NCBI GenBank assembly: GCA_019915015.1
Contig: JAHBBC010000055.1
Coordinates: 1 to 64,000 of the forward strand
Source: Auriscalpium vulgare
Taxonomy: Eukaryota; Basidiomycota; Agaricomycetes; Russulales; Auriscalpiaceae
Direction: 5' to 3'
DNA: 64,000 nucleotides
Shown here piece after piece: positions 1 through 11,000 of the stretch. Position numbers and translations under genes: made by a program. Position 1 is the first letter of the stretch. Each line of letters begins with the position of its first letter. The notes beneath the pieces are model-generated. The model was not told where the DNA came from and searched no databases. It saw nothing but the letters and a program-made list of their open reading frames with translations.

Positions 1-345
1 GAATGTGTCGTACGGAAGCAAGGCGCCTGTCGGTTAGTTAGCTGGGCCCACACGTGCTACCCTTACCCCCGTCTCCCCCGCTCCTCCCCCGCGACTCGCC
101 CACATAATCCTGCCCAAAAGTCAAGATGCTGGGCGGCCAACCTGTCGCGTGTGCCGCCATCCCTGCTGGCCAGACGGATTTCTGAGCCGGGACGACAACT
201 GTTCGCGGCAGGACCCCGGAACACCCCTTTCTCGGATAATGATCGTTCCTTCGCCCCCGCTTTCCCACGCATTCTACTCTTCGACGTCAACGGCCTCGTC
301 CTCGTCCTCCCAGACAGCCAGCACTTCCCGGCCGGACACTCAGCA
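1..345. other. Upstream region of LSM8
   Basis: No gene is recognised here. The stretch precedes the LSM8 start codon and probably holds its promoter and 5' UTR. Short open frames on both strands show no family signature. Confidence 0.5.
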
Positions 346-816
346 ATGTCCAGCCTTCAAGGCTATGTCGACCGTGAGTCTCATCTCTTTTGCTTTTGAA
401 TGAAATCCGTGACGCGTTTGTTGCCCAGGCCGTGTCTTGCTCGTCCTACAAGACGGACGCGCCATAGTGGTGAGAAGTGTGCCTCCTCTCATCTGTGGTC
501 CGACGCTCATGCTTCGCCGTTTACCAGGGCGTACTGGCAGGCTACGACCAAAAATCAAACGTCGTTCTGTCAGACTCGAAAGAGCGCGTCTACAGCTTGG
601 ACGACGGCGTCGAGGAGGTCCCGCTCGGCCTCTACCTCGTCAAGGGCGATATGATGTGCGCACCCCTGCATCGCAATCATTTGTATATGCGACACGACTG
701 ACTCGCGCGCGACACGTTAATCCAGCATCCTGATCGGCGAAATCGACGAAGACATAGACCGCTCCACCGACCTTGCGACCATCCGCGCTGAGCAGCTCCC
801 TCCCATCCGTTACTGA
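346..816 (+). CDS. LSM8: U6 snRNA-associated Sm-like protein LSm8
   Basis: LSm8 is the subunit that distinguishes the nuclear Lsm2-8 ring, which binds the U6 snRNA 3' end, from the cytoplasmic Lsm1-7 ring. Four exons (346-373, 429-469, 528-655, 726-816) with canonical GT-AG introns of 55, 58 and 70 nt encode 95 residues, the usual family length. The Sm1 segment carries VLLVLQDGRAIVGVLAGYDQ and the Sm2 segment GLYLVKGDMI. The tail IGEIDEDID...TIRAEQLPP is characteristic of LSm8 rather than other LSm proteins. The start MSSLQGYVDR fits fungal orthologues. The gene converges on the GT61 gene at its 3' side. Introns interrupt the Sm fold in three places, so no single open frame shows the protein. 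Identification rests on the family motifs and is secure. Confidence 0.95.
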
Positions 817-1538
817 GCTTGCCGGCGCGACGCCATCCGACATGCCCTCACCCGCATTCCTCAGCCCCGAAAGCCGAGAACTCGACCCCAGCGCCCTGGT
901 GTGCGTGTGCTCGTCGATGCCCAGCCTTTGTTGATTCACTTTTTCCATCACTTGTTCACTGCCGACGTGCCATTTCGCCGGCACGCGTGTCCAGGTGCCC
1001 GGGGGCGCGAGCGCTGTCGTCTTTTGACGTGGGAGTGGACGGCGCTAGCTAGAGATATCGGGAGAACTCAGAGGTTAGAGCGGCGAGGAAGACGGCGAGA
1101 GAATGAAAAGCCTGTATGTATACGGCATGCGTCTGTAACCTTATTCAACTGATCTGCTCCCCTTGCTGCCTGAATGTTCCCGCTCTTGGTACAGCACAGT
1201 ACAAGCACCTGCGGACTGTAGGTTATAGGCATGAACACGAATTGCGGCAGGTGTTTGATTGATCCCGATTTGCTTGTCGGCGCCACTATTATCATAGTCA
1301 TGGAAGGCTGGAGATTAGGTACTATATTGAGTATAAATACAATACGCGCGGGTGTCTAATTATCTAGTAAGAAGTCCGTGTGCAAGGCATCGAATCCGCG
1401 ACCAATCCTTCCCTGAGCCTCAAAGAACAATACTAGTATAGAAGACCTCGCTAGCTGCACAGGCTAAGGCTACGTCTTTTGCATCCCCTACGATCCTCAG
1501 TCTCAGCGAGTTGTATCAAGTGCAGCCGACGGAGGCCT
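817..1538. other. Convergent 3' region between LSM8 and GT61
   Basis: About 720 bp between two convergent stop codons. It is presumably both 3' UTRs and terminators. It is locally AT-richer around 1300-1440, but no gene, RNA or repeat is recognised. Confidence 0.5.
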
Positions 1539-3390
1539 TTATACCCGACGTGACAGCGCGTCGCTGATGGCCCTCGCCACCGCAAGCGCGTCCACATGTA
1601 TGTCCTGCAGGCTAGCCACATTCGACACTGGCGGCAGCGTGTCGGCCGTATATTGCCTACAATATTGAAGCAAATGAATCAGCAGCACATCGGCAAATGC
1701 GCGGCGTCACGTACCGGTCACCCTGGAACGCGATGTAATTGATGCCCATCGAGCGGACGACGAGCTCCCAGTCGCGCGTGAATGTGGACGCAGGGAACAG
1801 CTCGACGAGTGTCGCGTGCGGCGACGGCCGCATGAACACGGCATCGGATAGGTGCTCGCCGTAAACACCGAGCACCACCTGTATCCGCAATGCAGTGAGC
1901 AAAGGCCCTCACTTCAGTACCAACGTGCTCACAGTAGAGTGCACGATCGCCTCCATCCGCGCCGCCCACGGCGTCGCGTCCGTGACGACGTGCACCGTGA
2001 CGCCATCGTGATGCAGCCCCTTAAGCGCGTCGAGCAGCGCACGGTGGTCCGCGTCCCGGAGGGCAGCGCTACCGAGCGGCGCGCGTGGCGCAAGATATGT
2101 GACCTCGAACCCGCCACGCGCGCGCGTGTCTTGCGCGCCGAAGACGCCCGCGAGCGTCCTGCGCACGGGTTCAAACCACTCGCTCGAGACGTGCACGTCC
2201 GTGAAGGCGCGCGACCACCCCGGTGCACCCATCGCGCGGCGGTCCGCGACGACGAGGCGGTCGAGCAGCAGGGGCGCGCCCATACCTGTGAAGTCGTCGA
2301 CGTCCTCCGCGAAGAGGGGCCCCGCGAGCGACGGGTACGCGGCCTTGAGGAGCAGCGGGTGGACGCCGGCGGAAGAGCGCTGCCGTGGGTGCGACTCGTC
2401 GTCCGGCTCGGGTTTCTTGTCTGCGAAGGTCGGGATGGAGGGGAGCAGGAGGCGGTGTGGCCGGGAGAGCGCGAAGGGCGAGGAGGCGTTGATGGTGGTG
2501 TATAGCCGCTGAAGGGAGAGCAGGGTGTGGCTGTCGGTGGCTACGGGATGTCAGACGCCGATGCGATAGATGTGTGGGTGAGGGCCTCACTGGTTGGCGG
2601 GTCGTAGGACATGAAGGTGACGCCATGCATTCTGCGCAGACGTGATGTATGAGAGGAGTCAAGTACATCGATGAGAGAGACACCATACCTTCCACCGAAC
2701 GGACCGAGCTTGCTCAAGGCGTTACGGCCTGGGAGAATCTGCAAGTCGATGTCCCGAGGAGGTGCCTTATGGTCAACCATGGAGGAGCCGATCTCATCGA
2801 CGTTGGGCATGGATGAGGGGTCATCAGTCACCAAGAATATCGTGCCAAAGGCCATGATGACATTGTCCAAGATGGTGAAGCCTGCCAGCGGCAAGTCAGC
2901 TACTCGTCCATGCTCAGAGTCCACCCCACGCACCTGGGATGTGTCGCACGAGCGTTGTCCTTGGGACATGCTCGTCCCACCTCACAGACTCGTCGTTCAC
3001 GCTCGTGGTGCCGAGACCCTCGCCCTGGCCGTACAGCCCTTCTCCGACACCCTGCAGCCACATCGCCTGTCGTCCGCTGACGCCCTCGCCATGCAGATAC
3101 TTATCGCCCTTCTTGTCGAACACGCGCGACGCCTCCGCGGTCTTCACGCCAGCGATGTGCCCCTCCTCCCAGTCCCAGTCGCCGAAGATCTCGTCCTCGA
3201 GATTGTCGCGGTAGCCCTCGATCCGCCGTCCGTCGGGACCTATGGAGCCTTGCGAGGCGAAGGGGAGAACGGAGTCGAGGCCGAGGAGGCGCAGTGATGT
3301 GTTTGCATTGTACGCGATGATGAAAACGGAGACGCAGAATAGGAGGAGAGTGAGCTCGCGGCGCGTGGGCGGCGCTGTCCATTGACCCAT
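1539..3390 (-). CDS. GT61-family glycosyltransferase, type II membrane protein
   Basis: Six exons (2934-3390, 2689-2881, 2591-2631, 1931-2540, 1711-1878, 1539-1656) give 528 residues in frame. An in-frame ATG at 3414 would add eight residues. After a short cytosolic tail, ELTLLLFCVSVFIIAY is a signal-anchor helix, so the enzyme should face the Golgi or ER lumen. The C-terminal half carries the GT61 (DUF563) signature: LLLDRLVVADRR, then VVLGVYGEHLSDAVFM, then a segment ending in MGINYIAFQGDRY. This matches the family pattern of a G-x-H/E-G-x-x-L motif near the active site. GT61 members include xylosyl- and O-GlcNAc-type transferases; the acceptor cannot be told from sequence. The donor-site His common in plant GT61 (GxHGA) reads GEH here. 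The family call is firm, the substrate unknown. Confidence 0.85.
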
Positions 3391-4850
3391 GGCTAGGTGG
3401 CCGTTGCTCGGCAAAAGGGGGTCGTGGAAGAGGTCAACGGAATATCGCCCGGTCCGTCAAGAGCGCTCAATGGGCGCCTGCCGCGCCTTCGCCTGCTGGC
3501 CTCCGCCGGACCGCCGCACGCTGGCTCTGCCGGGACGTTTTCCCTGTGTCTGTCTCTCCAGCCGCTGTCAACCTCGGCAAGCTTGTCGAAATACTCGACC
3601 GGCCTCCGACTTCTGGACCTCAGGGTAAGCATCCTTCACACTTCCATTATATTCAGGCTTCATTCATTACAGACATGGGCGCGCTGTCGGCCCGTGGCAG
3701 GCGTACGCCTCACACAATGAAGGACGTTGGAGGCACAGAAGCATCATAAAGCCCAACAGACATCCTGAATATTCTTGAGAGTTGGTTCGCAACATTCTGG
3801 GGCGGTATCCATACTGAGTCTGTGCCACCATTTCGACTCAGCGATGTGTGGGGCCAGTTTTGGGGATGTCTTGACTGCAGGGCCAAACTTTCACCATGCG
3901 CTCATCCACTGGCAGTTATCCCCGGAAATCCGGGAACGTGGCCCAATAACCGTCTCTGATCACAGAAAACTGGCCACATAGCAACAGTGCTCCACAGCGG
4001 TCGTAAAGCCGGTCGGCATCAGCCCAGTACTGTTCTTACGACAGTCCGACACGGACGTCCGGCGCGAGGTGATATATGATTGTCGTATAACTTAGTAAGC
4101 GAGATAATTCAGTTATTGCAATTGTTTGGGAACTCAACGTGTTGCAAGAAGCATGGTAGCTCTCCTCTCGACCGTCGGACACAGGGACAGCTACTCGTAT
4201 GGTGCTTCACTTCGTGTTCAATGTGGCGGGCTCGATGAAGGGTGCCTCATCCGCTCCTCCCTGTCATTCCTTTGCTCCGTTGTGGGGTACTTACGGATGC
4301 AACGCTTATCGGCCCCGGGGATCTGCAAGGTTCGCGTCTTTCTCTGCCCTGAATGCACAAGTGGTGGATAATCGTTAGCTGATGTTTTTGCCGAATCATC
4401 TTCACAGATCCACCTTCTGTTTATAGAGAGGTGGGCGACCCATCTACTGCGCCTTACCTGCTAGCCGTGACTCGCAGCCTTCTTCCTGGCAGGTCTGCTT
4501 GGAATTTACAGTACTTGCCGTATGCCGAACGGGGTTGAGTTAGCCGCAGCAAGCCGCAGCGCTAACTGAGGTAAGTATGCATCCTTACGCGAGCCAGCGT
4601 ACCGACGAACTTACGCGCGTTCCTTCGGACTCCACGTCTCCGTCCTTACCTGGTCATCGGTTCAACCGAAAGAACCGTCGGCTGCGTCTTATTGAACCCG
4701 CGCGGGCATCAAGCTGCATCAAGGCGTTTAAGTACTCGTTGCTTTCGTCTCATCTCCAGGCGCCCACCCCTCTTATAATTCGTCCTGCGTCGCTTTACAG
4801 CACCCTTCCCTTCTTTTATCCTTAGACCAAGACTGCTGCGCGGAGCCCTC
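3391..4850. other. Intergenic region between divergent GT61 and DUF6533-type genes
   Basis: About 1.46 kb between divergent starts, containing the promoters of both. Open frames near 3397-3749 look partly coding-like, but I could not build a spliced product with family similarity. A pyrimidine-rich tract lies about 4790-4825, just upstream of the DUF6533 start at 4851. Nothing else is recognised. Confidence 0.4.
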
Positions 4851-6643
4851 ATGACTTCAGCCGATTCTGTTCTCCGTGAGTCGCTCATCGCCGCTAGATC
4901 TGACAAGGCGCCGTTGCTGAGAGCGGGTCGCGTTCTCCAGTCAGCGCCGTGAAGGTCATTCATATCTGGAATGGCATATATCTGTACGTCGTCCGCATGC
5001 CGCCGTCCTGTGCTGTTAGTCGTCTCATGCTCCCTGCGTTCAGATGGGAATATGTCACGACTCTTAGCTTCGAGATCGAGATCTTCACTGGCAGACGGCC
5101 GTGGCGATGGTCCTTTGCCGCATACTTCCTGGCGCGAATATTGGCGTTGGGCTCAGTTATCCTGACACTGATAGGCTTCAATATGCGTACTGAGTTCAAC
5201 TGTAATGTGCGAACTCCCGTTTATTTGACACTAGTTCTAAGGCTCACCTCCACCGATGCATAGGCATGGTTCCGTTGTGTCTTGGTAGGTTTTCGCACAG
5301 CTCCGTTGTAATACTCACTCATTCTCCTCCCGCGCAGGTATTTTCGTGGGCGGCAGCCGCGGCGTCTTCCTTTCTCCTCGCCCTCCGCGCGTACGCCCAG
5401 TGCCCTGAATGATGACTATAAGCGTTAGACGCTAATTTCCTGCCGTTTAGCATCGCCATCTGGGGACGTAATCGCTTCGTCATGGTGCTTGCGGGCTTTG
5501 TCTGGAGCGGAAACATCGGAGCGGCGGCGTACAGTGAGCACTAGAACGGCTATTTTTTCTCAAATCACCGCTAACATGCTCTAGGCGTCTCACAGGTGCT
5601 TTTCAAAATTCTAGGTTCCTACCACGCGGCGCGCTCACTGTCATTGCTCTGTCGCTTAGGGTCATTCGGAGTGGGTGGCCGCTGCGCAGACATGCTCCAT
5701 CGCAGGCACGAACGCGTTCCGCTGGAGTATCTTGGTCAACACGATTGAGGATACTCTGCTGCTGGTCTTCATGATTGTTGGAGTCCTGAAAAAGCGGAAC
5801 CACACGGGCCTTTGGCGCATGCTCTACTTCCAGGGCCTCGCGTGGGTCGCTGCAGCGGCCGCATCTGAAATTCCAGCGGTGGTAAGGTGCTTTGGTCTTG
5901 CCGTCTACGATTTCCGCTAAGTTTGCGGCGATTTGTCAGATATTACTCTTCCTGAACATCAACGGTACGAAACGATCTTGCTAGCTGTTAAATCTTTCTC
6001 ATGGCTTCTCTTCCTCGCAGATGGTTGGAACTTGGTAAGCCTCTTACTTGTCCCCGTATTATCACAGTAATTCACAGGCATAATACAGATGTTCCAAGTT
6101 CCTCACAGTCAGTGATTCCCATAATATAGTGCGTCTCGGATTGCAGCTAATCGGAGTGTTCTCTTCCGCTGCTGCAGTGGTCATCATGTGCGTCCTCCTG
6201 CTCTGATCACCTGCATACCGTACTAATGACTCGTCCTAGCGTCATCATAGCAACACGCGTATACCGCAATTTGTTTGAGTACATCATTGGGTAAGTGGCA
6301 CATGTCAGCGACTTCGCCGTCCACTTTTCCCCTCCATCCGTGCACGGAACTAGCTGACATCCCCCGCAGCGAGTCAGATTCACGACCGAACAGCAAGTGG
6401 TCGCGCGACGCCGCACGGTTCCGGAAGCGTGAGGGCGAAGGTGTGCACATCACCGTGCACCGCACCGTTGACGTCGACGTCGACATCGAGTTGAGCTCCG
6501 TCGAGCAGCACGGGCCTGGAGAGCAGGGTGACTCGGTAGACTCGGACGTCAAGGCGGTCATGTTCTCCGAACACCCCGCACGCATGTCACAAGAGGAGCT
6601 GGAGGAGCATAAGATGAAGCAGGAGTCCTACTTGGGCATATAG
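4851..6643 (+). CDS. DUF6533-type seven-helix membrane protein, 14 exons
   Basis: Fourteen exons (4851-4875, 4941-4983, 5044-5206, 5264-5284, 5338-5390, 5451-5533, 5585-5595, 5660-5881, 5940-5964, 6021-6034, 6089-6097, 6147-6187, 6240-6290, 6370-6643) sum to 1,035 nt, 344 residues. The N-terminal part WEYVTTLSFEIEIF followed by RRPWRWSFAAYFLARI matches the DUF6533 motif, in which an aromatic/acidic helix is followed by W-x-W/F-S. About seven hydrophobic helices follow, for example AWFRCVLVFSWAAAAASSF, VLAGFVWSGNIGAAAY and NTIEDTLLLVFMIVGV. The last 110 residues form a charged cytosolic tail with a stretch of V-D repeats and an acidic C-terminus. Families of this type are expanded in Agaricomycetes and have no established function; a receptor-like role is only a guess. 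Exons 7, 10 and 11 are just 11, 14 and 9 nt. Confidence 0.8.
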
Positions 6644-7352
6644 GTGCGTCTCTCATGACCGCACCTCAGGCAAGATGCGCATGAGAGTGACATTATTTTT
6701 CAGATTTTTACGACGTTCCAACAGCATACAAGGGTGTGGATTTAGTTATCTTAGCATTATATTTGGATATCATGGCCGGCGCGAAGCAGTGCGAATTATA
6801 ATCTGACATTCATTCAGGACGTCAGGCAGCGTGCAACTCGAGTTGAAGTCAGCCCACGACGGCCGAGTGCGGCCGATGCGGGCTTGTTGGGTGCGTCATA
6901 AGATAGGGTGGTCGAAACCAGGACGACGGCCGATGTGGCCGATGCGGCCGATGCTTGTCGGTGCGTCAGACTCATAACATAGGGTATGTATGGCAGCCGG
7001 AACAAGTCCTATATCCTTGCAAGACTAGTCGAAGTACCTTGTTGTACCAATTCTGTGCTGTCACATCTCACATTGAAAGCTGTCTAACGATCTCGACTCC
7101 GGGCGGTCTGTCGCCGCTAAGTACCATGACTTGTCCTCGCACCTGTGTGTCTTACTCGCCATTCTCAATAGCATCTTCCGACCGTCTAGTCTGTCAGACA
7201 TTCGCACAGCGACCGGGCGCACATAGAAGTTTTCGACAGACTTCCCGCAGGGTGGACGCGACGACACTGGACTGGCAAGAGTTCGAGTCCCGAATTCAAG
7301 CACACTAATTAGTGCGTGTGTTGTTGTACATTTGAGCGCTACGTTGACTTCT
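6644..7352. other. Intergenic region with an imperfect duplication
   Basis: About 700 bp between convergent 3' ends. It holds the imperfect duplication listed separately at 6857-6984. No gene is recognised. A tRNA-like T-arm at about 7279 was examined and rejected. Confidence 0.4.
6857..6984. repeat. Imperfect tandem duplication of about 60 bp
   Basis: Two related units, about 6857-6909 and 6923-6984, each start with CGACGGCCGA, continue with a GCGGCCGATGC run and a GTGCGTCA segment, and end in ATAGGGT. Within each unit GGCCGATG(C) recurs. The units differ by small insertions, so this is an older duplication or an expanded simple motif. Confidence 0.6.
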
Positions 7353-7705
7353 CTACGCTTCTTTGCCGAGCGCGCTCCGCATCTCCTTGCTGCTCATGTC
7401 TTTCACCGGACCAGAAGCAGTAGGTGCTGCCTGTGGATGGGTAAGGTCGTGTTCCATCGGCTGTCCGCGTTACGCACCTCCATCAAGTTATTAGATCTTG
7501 TGGTCTTCGTGTCACCCTTGGGCGCATCGTCAAAGTACTCTGCGCAGACAGTCAGCGATTAGCTTGGTATCGATATCCGGCAGCACATACGAGCGCGCTG
7601 TTCGCGGTCTGGGACACCCTTGACGGGCCCGCCTCCGACGGACGATCTGCCCATGGGCTCAGAGTCTTGGATCGGAGGTGACTGTGTGCCGGAGATTCCT
7701 GACAT
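7353..7705 (-). CDS. Small spliced gene, 84-residue unrecognised protein
   Basis: Three exons (7591-7705, 7478-7539, 7353-7430) joined by canonical introns of 51 and 47 nt give 255 nt, 84 codons plus stop. The protein starts MSGISGTQSPPIQDSEP. A Gly/Pro-rich segment (SSVGGGPVKGVPDREQRAQ) follows, then YFDDAPKGDTKTTR, and the protein ends in MSSKEMRSALGKEA. It is hydrophilic, has no membrane segment or signal peptide, and is probably largely disordered with a short C-terminal helix. I do not recognise the family. Support comes from three consecutive in-frame exons with good donor and acceptor sites, lengths summing to a multiple of three, and a composition unlike the surrounding frames. It lies downstream of, and on the same strand as, the lipid kinase gene. 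Function unknown. Confidence 0.6.
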
Positions 7706-8023
7706 GACTGTTGTAAGAGGGTAGTAAGAGGGTAGTTGGTTCGGTTGGTGGGGGGTAGGGTAGCTGGGAGGTGTTTATATGGCGGCAGGGTGGAGTAGGA
7801 GGCGGGCGGTATGACATCACCCGAGCTACAGTTGGAGCCGTTCTTCCCCTTCCGCCTCCTACTTATCCCCAATCTAATGGTTGTCTGGGAGTCTGGGATC
7901 CTAAGCTGGATTGCAATGTCATGGGTTTGGATTCTACTAGGTAATATTGTGTTGATGTTACAATGTCAATGCCACGGATGTGTAGTCAGATGGAGTAGTC
8001 CGTGCGCCGAGTACCGATGCGCA
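7706..8023. other. Spacer between the 84-residue gene and the lipid kinase gene
   Basis: About 320 bp, presumably the 3' UTR of the kinase gene and the promoter of the small gene. A pyrimidine-biased stretch (minus-strand sense) lies at about 7710-7800. No gene is seen. Confidence 0.4.
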
Positions 8024-11000
8024 TCAGAGCACGCTAGGCAACGCTGCAGGGTCAGAGTGGATCTTCTTATCTTCTGGGGGTTTCGTCCATTTGTCTAAAA
8101 AGTGCTGTCAGCCAGTCTTGGGCGCGCTGTTGTTCCGGAGGGCATACCTGGGCACGCGAGGAAGTAGCTGTCCAAGGCGCTGACGAAACGCTCTTCGTAC
8201 TCATGCGGGGGAATCACAGTAATGTCCTTCCCGTCCCTCCCGGACAGGCCCTTCGCTTTGTATTCCAGCGTCTTGGCAAACGTATAGCTGCCGATTGTGT
8301 CAACCAGCCCGCAGCGAATCTCTTTGTGCTCTTCGTCTATGCCTAAAAGAAGTCTGCAACGTAACGTGCTGCCTTAGAGTGACATCCTTGCAAGGTGACT
8401 CAGAAATTAGTACGTACGAATAGTCCATAATATTGCTCCTAGATAGCCAGTCACAATCAGAGCGCAGGCCTTCGCGCAGCACAGCTTTCGAGTGAGGGTG
8501 AACTAGCGTCAATGCTCGCTGTTGCCCTGTCGTCGATCGATCATAAGCCAGTTCCTACATCGATCCCATTGTATGAACATACCTTCTATCCATTCTCCAT
8601 CGAACAATGTGTTTGGCGCCGAAGAATTCGAGTTCGGCTTGACTTTACGACCTTGAATGCCCTTCAAATCAAATGTCTTGGCCGGCTTCTGGCCATAGAA
8701 CAAGTTCTCCATGACCAGCAGATCCGCCTTAGCTTGCACGTTTCCCGTCTCTAGGTTCCGAACTTCAACAGTGTAGAACCCGAGCAACTTCGCGAGGACC
8801 GATGCTCGGCTGGCAGTGGACTCCATGTGGGCGAAATACGACGGCGCGAGGTCGATAAGCACCTGACTGTAAAACGTTTGCGTCAGTCCTATTGCGACAC
8901 CGCATCGACGGAAATTACGCACAGATCTGCGACGTTCCACGCATTCACCAACGTCTTGATAATGAACCTATCGTCAGACGTCTTCCAAAAATTTGACCTG
9001 CTCTTTCCGCCCTGCGCCGCCCAATTCTCGCACTTTGCCATACTTTTGAGGAAAACATCCTCGATCCCGCAGCGCCTCCGCAGCGCGTCGAACTGCTTCG
9101 CGTAATATACCGTGCAGCTAAACTTGAGCCGCTTTCCGATTGTCCAGTCGTACTTGATGTGCGGGCGCGCGTCGATCGTAAGCGGGTCCGCGGACAGCAG
9201 GCCATGATGGTTCTTCGGAACGGGCGAGCCCGGGTGTGAGGACTGTTCGGTCTTTAGCATGTAGCGCATTGCGTTGGTGAGGCTGCTCGTCCACGAGAAG
9301 GCGCTATTTTCGTCAGGTTGTTCTAAGGCAGGCGACAGAGTGTCCGGACGGGGCGGGGTGCTTGACGGTGCCGAGGTATCTAGCCCAACTGTGCCATTGC
9401 TGTCTGTCGACGATCGCGAAATGACCGACGATGTATTGCCTCTGTGGATATTCGTCTCGACGACCCCAGTGCCGGTCGAGCTGATCGTCCCCTTCGACGA
9501 TGAAAGCGACACCGCGTCCATCTCATGTAAGATCTTCCCCACCGCCTCCGCGGTATCAGGCAAAGTGACCTGTCCGTCTGCGGCTTGCCTACTGACTTCC
9601 ACAGCGGGTTTCGCCCACGCCGAGGGCGGCGCGCCGCCGCTCACCATACGCGATACGCTCGTAAACACCGACGACGGCAGCCCGTGGCTCCCGTCTGCAG
9701 GGACCTTCCGCAGGACCTCGCGGAGAGACATAAGCGATGTCGGGTCGCGCGGGTGCTCCTTGCGGCTGATCACCGCAGAGTGGGTCTCAGGCTCGTGCCA
9801 GACGGTATCATCACGGTCGGGATCGAGGCGCGGAGAAGGCGCGAAGAACTTGAAGGAGGAAGTGCTAGTGGATGCAGCGGCGCGGACCATGATGCTAGAC
9901 GTTGGTGGAGGAGGAGCTGGGGGTACTGGAAACGCTGGATTCGTGGCAGCACTGCGTGGATGCACCATGTTGGCTAGCTCACGTTGATAATCAAGAGAAC
10001 TGCATAGATGTCAGCCTGACATGTCTGATGGCAGCGATACGACATACCTGAGAGTGAATGCAATGATGCTGCCCCAATCTTCCTCCTGAACGATGACACT
10101 CCCTCCAGGGACAGCATGGTATCCATGACCCCACCACCGCGGTTCCGGTATTGCCTCGCGGTCAGCAGTAAGCGATCTACGGGCCTCCATCGCCACGTGT
10201 TTCGTCTCCCAGGCAGTCAATCTTTTCGTCGCGCCCTGCGCCGCGGAATGGAACGACCGTCGGACGTCATTGATGGTTGCATCGGGGACCTCAGAGAGCT
10301 GCGCATACAATGTCTGCTCCGTGCGCTGGAAATTGAACCGCATGTTCGAGAGAAGTGATATGGATTCGTCGAAGCTGACAGTGTCATGGGAGTCCTTATC
10401 TATATGAGGAGCATGCGGGTCGGAGAAGGATCGTGAGGGTGGTTTGAAGGTGGCGATAGAGGAGAACGACAGCTCGCCCTCGTGCGTGGGGGTATTTTCC
10501 AAGGTCGGTGGGAGAGAGACAGTAAGGTTTCGAGGCGTTGGGGACTCTGATGACGACTCCCATTGATCATCAGCAGATGGGAGACGAGGCAGCGCCTTGT
10601 GGTATACGGACAGGTCGTCCGCGTCAACAAATTGCAGCTCCTGTCCAGAGCTTTAGATAATCTAGGTATGCGTGAGCGGGCAATCAAAACTGACCAATTT
10701 ATCCAGGTGTTCTGCGATGCTCTGCCACCACGTTTTGATTTCTCTCCTTAATTCCCTTCGCTCTGCCTCCGCCTGCGCGACCATCGCCACTGACAAAATC
10801 GATGACCTGATCTTCTCCGATCCCGGCTTCTCCGACCAGCCGTGCATGATCTGCAGTCTAGGCACGCGTAGCTCGAATACATCAGGAATGGCGGAAAGCG
10901 AGAACGAGACGGAGTGCAATTTGTAGGAGAAGTGGCGGCGAATGTTGAAGCGGGACTGGGGCAATGGCGCGTCAGCACCGGTCCAGGGTTGGGGCGGGGG

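Noticed and set aside
6108..6129. A 22-nt intron in the DUF6533-type gene
   Set aside because: It gave a plausible protein, but 22 nt is below a workable intron size; a 49-nt intron (6098-6146) fits and keeps the frame.
7200..7300. tRNA-like T-arm (GTTCGAGTCC)
   Set aside because: No matching acceptor, D-arm or anticodon arm could be folded around it.
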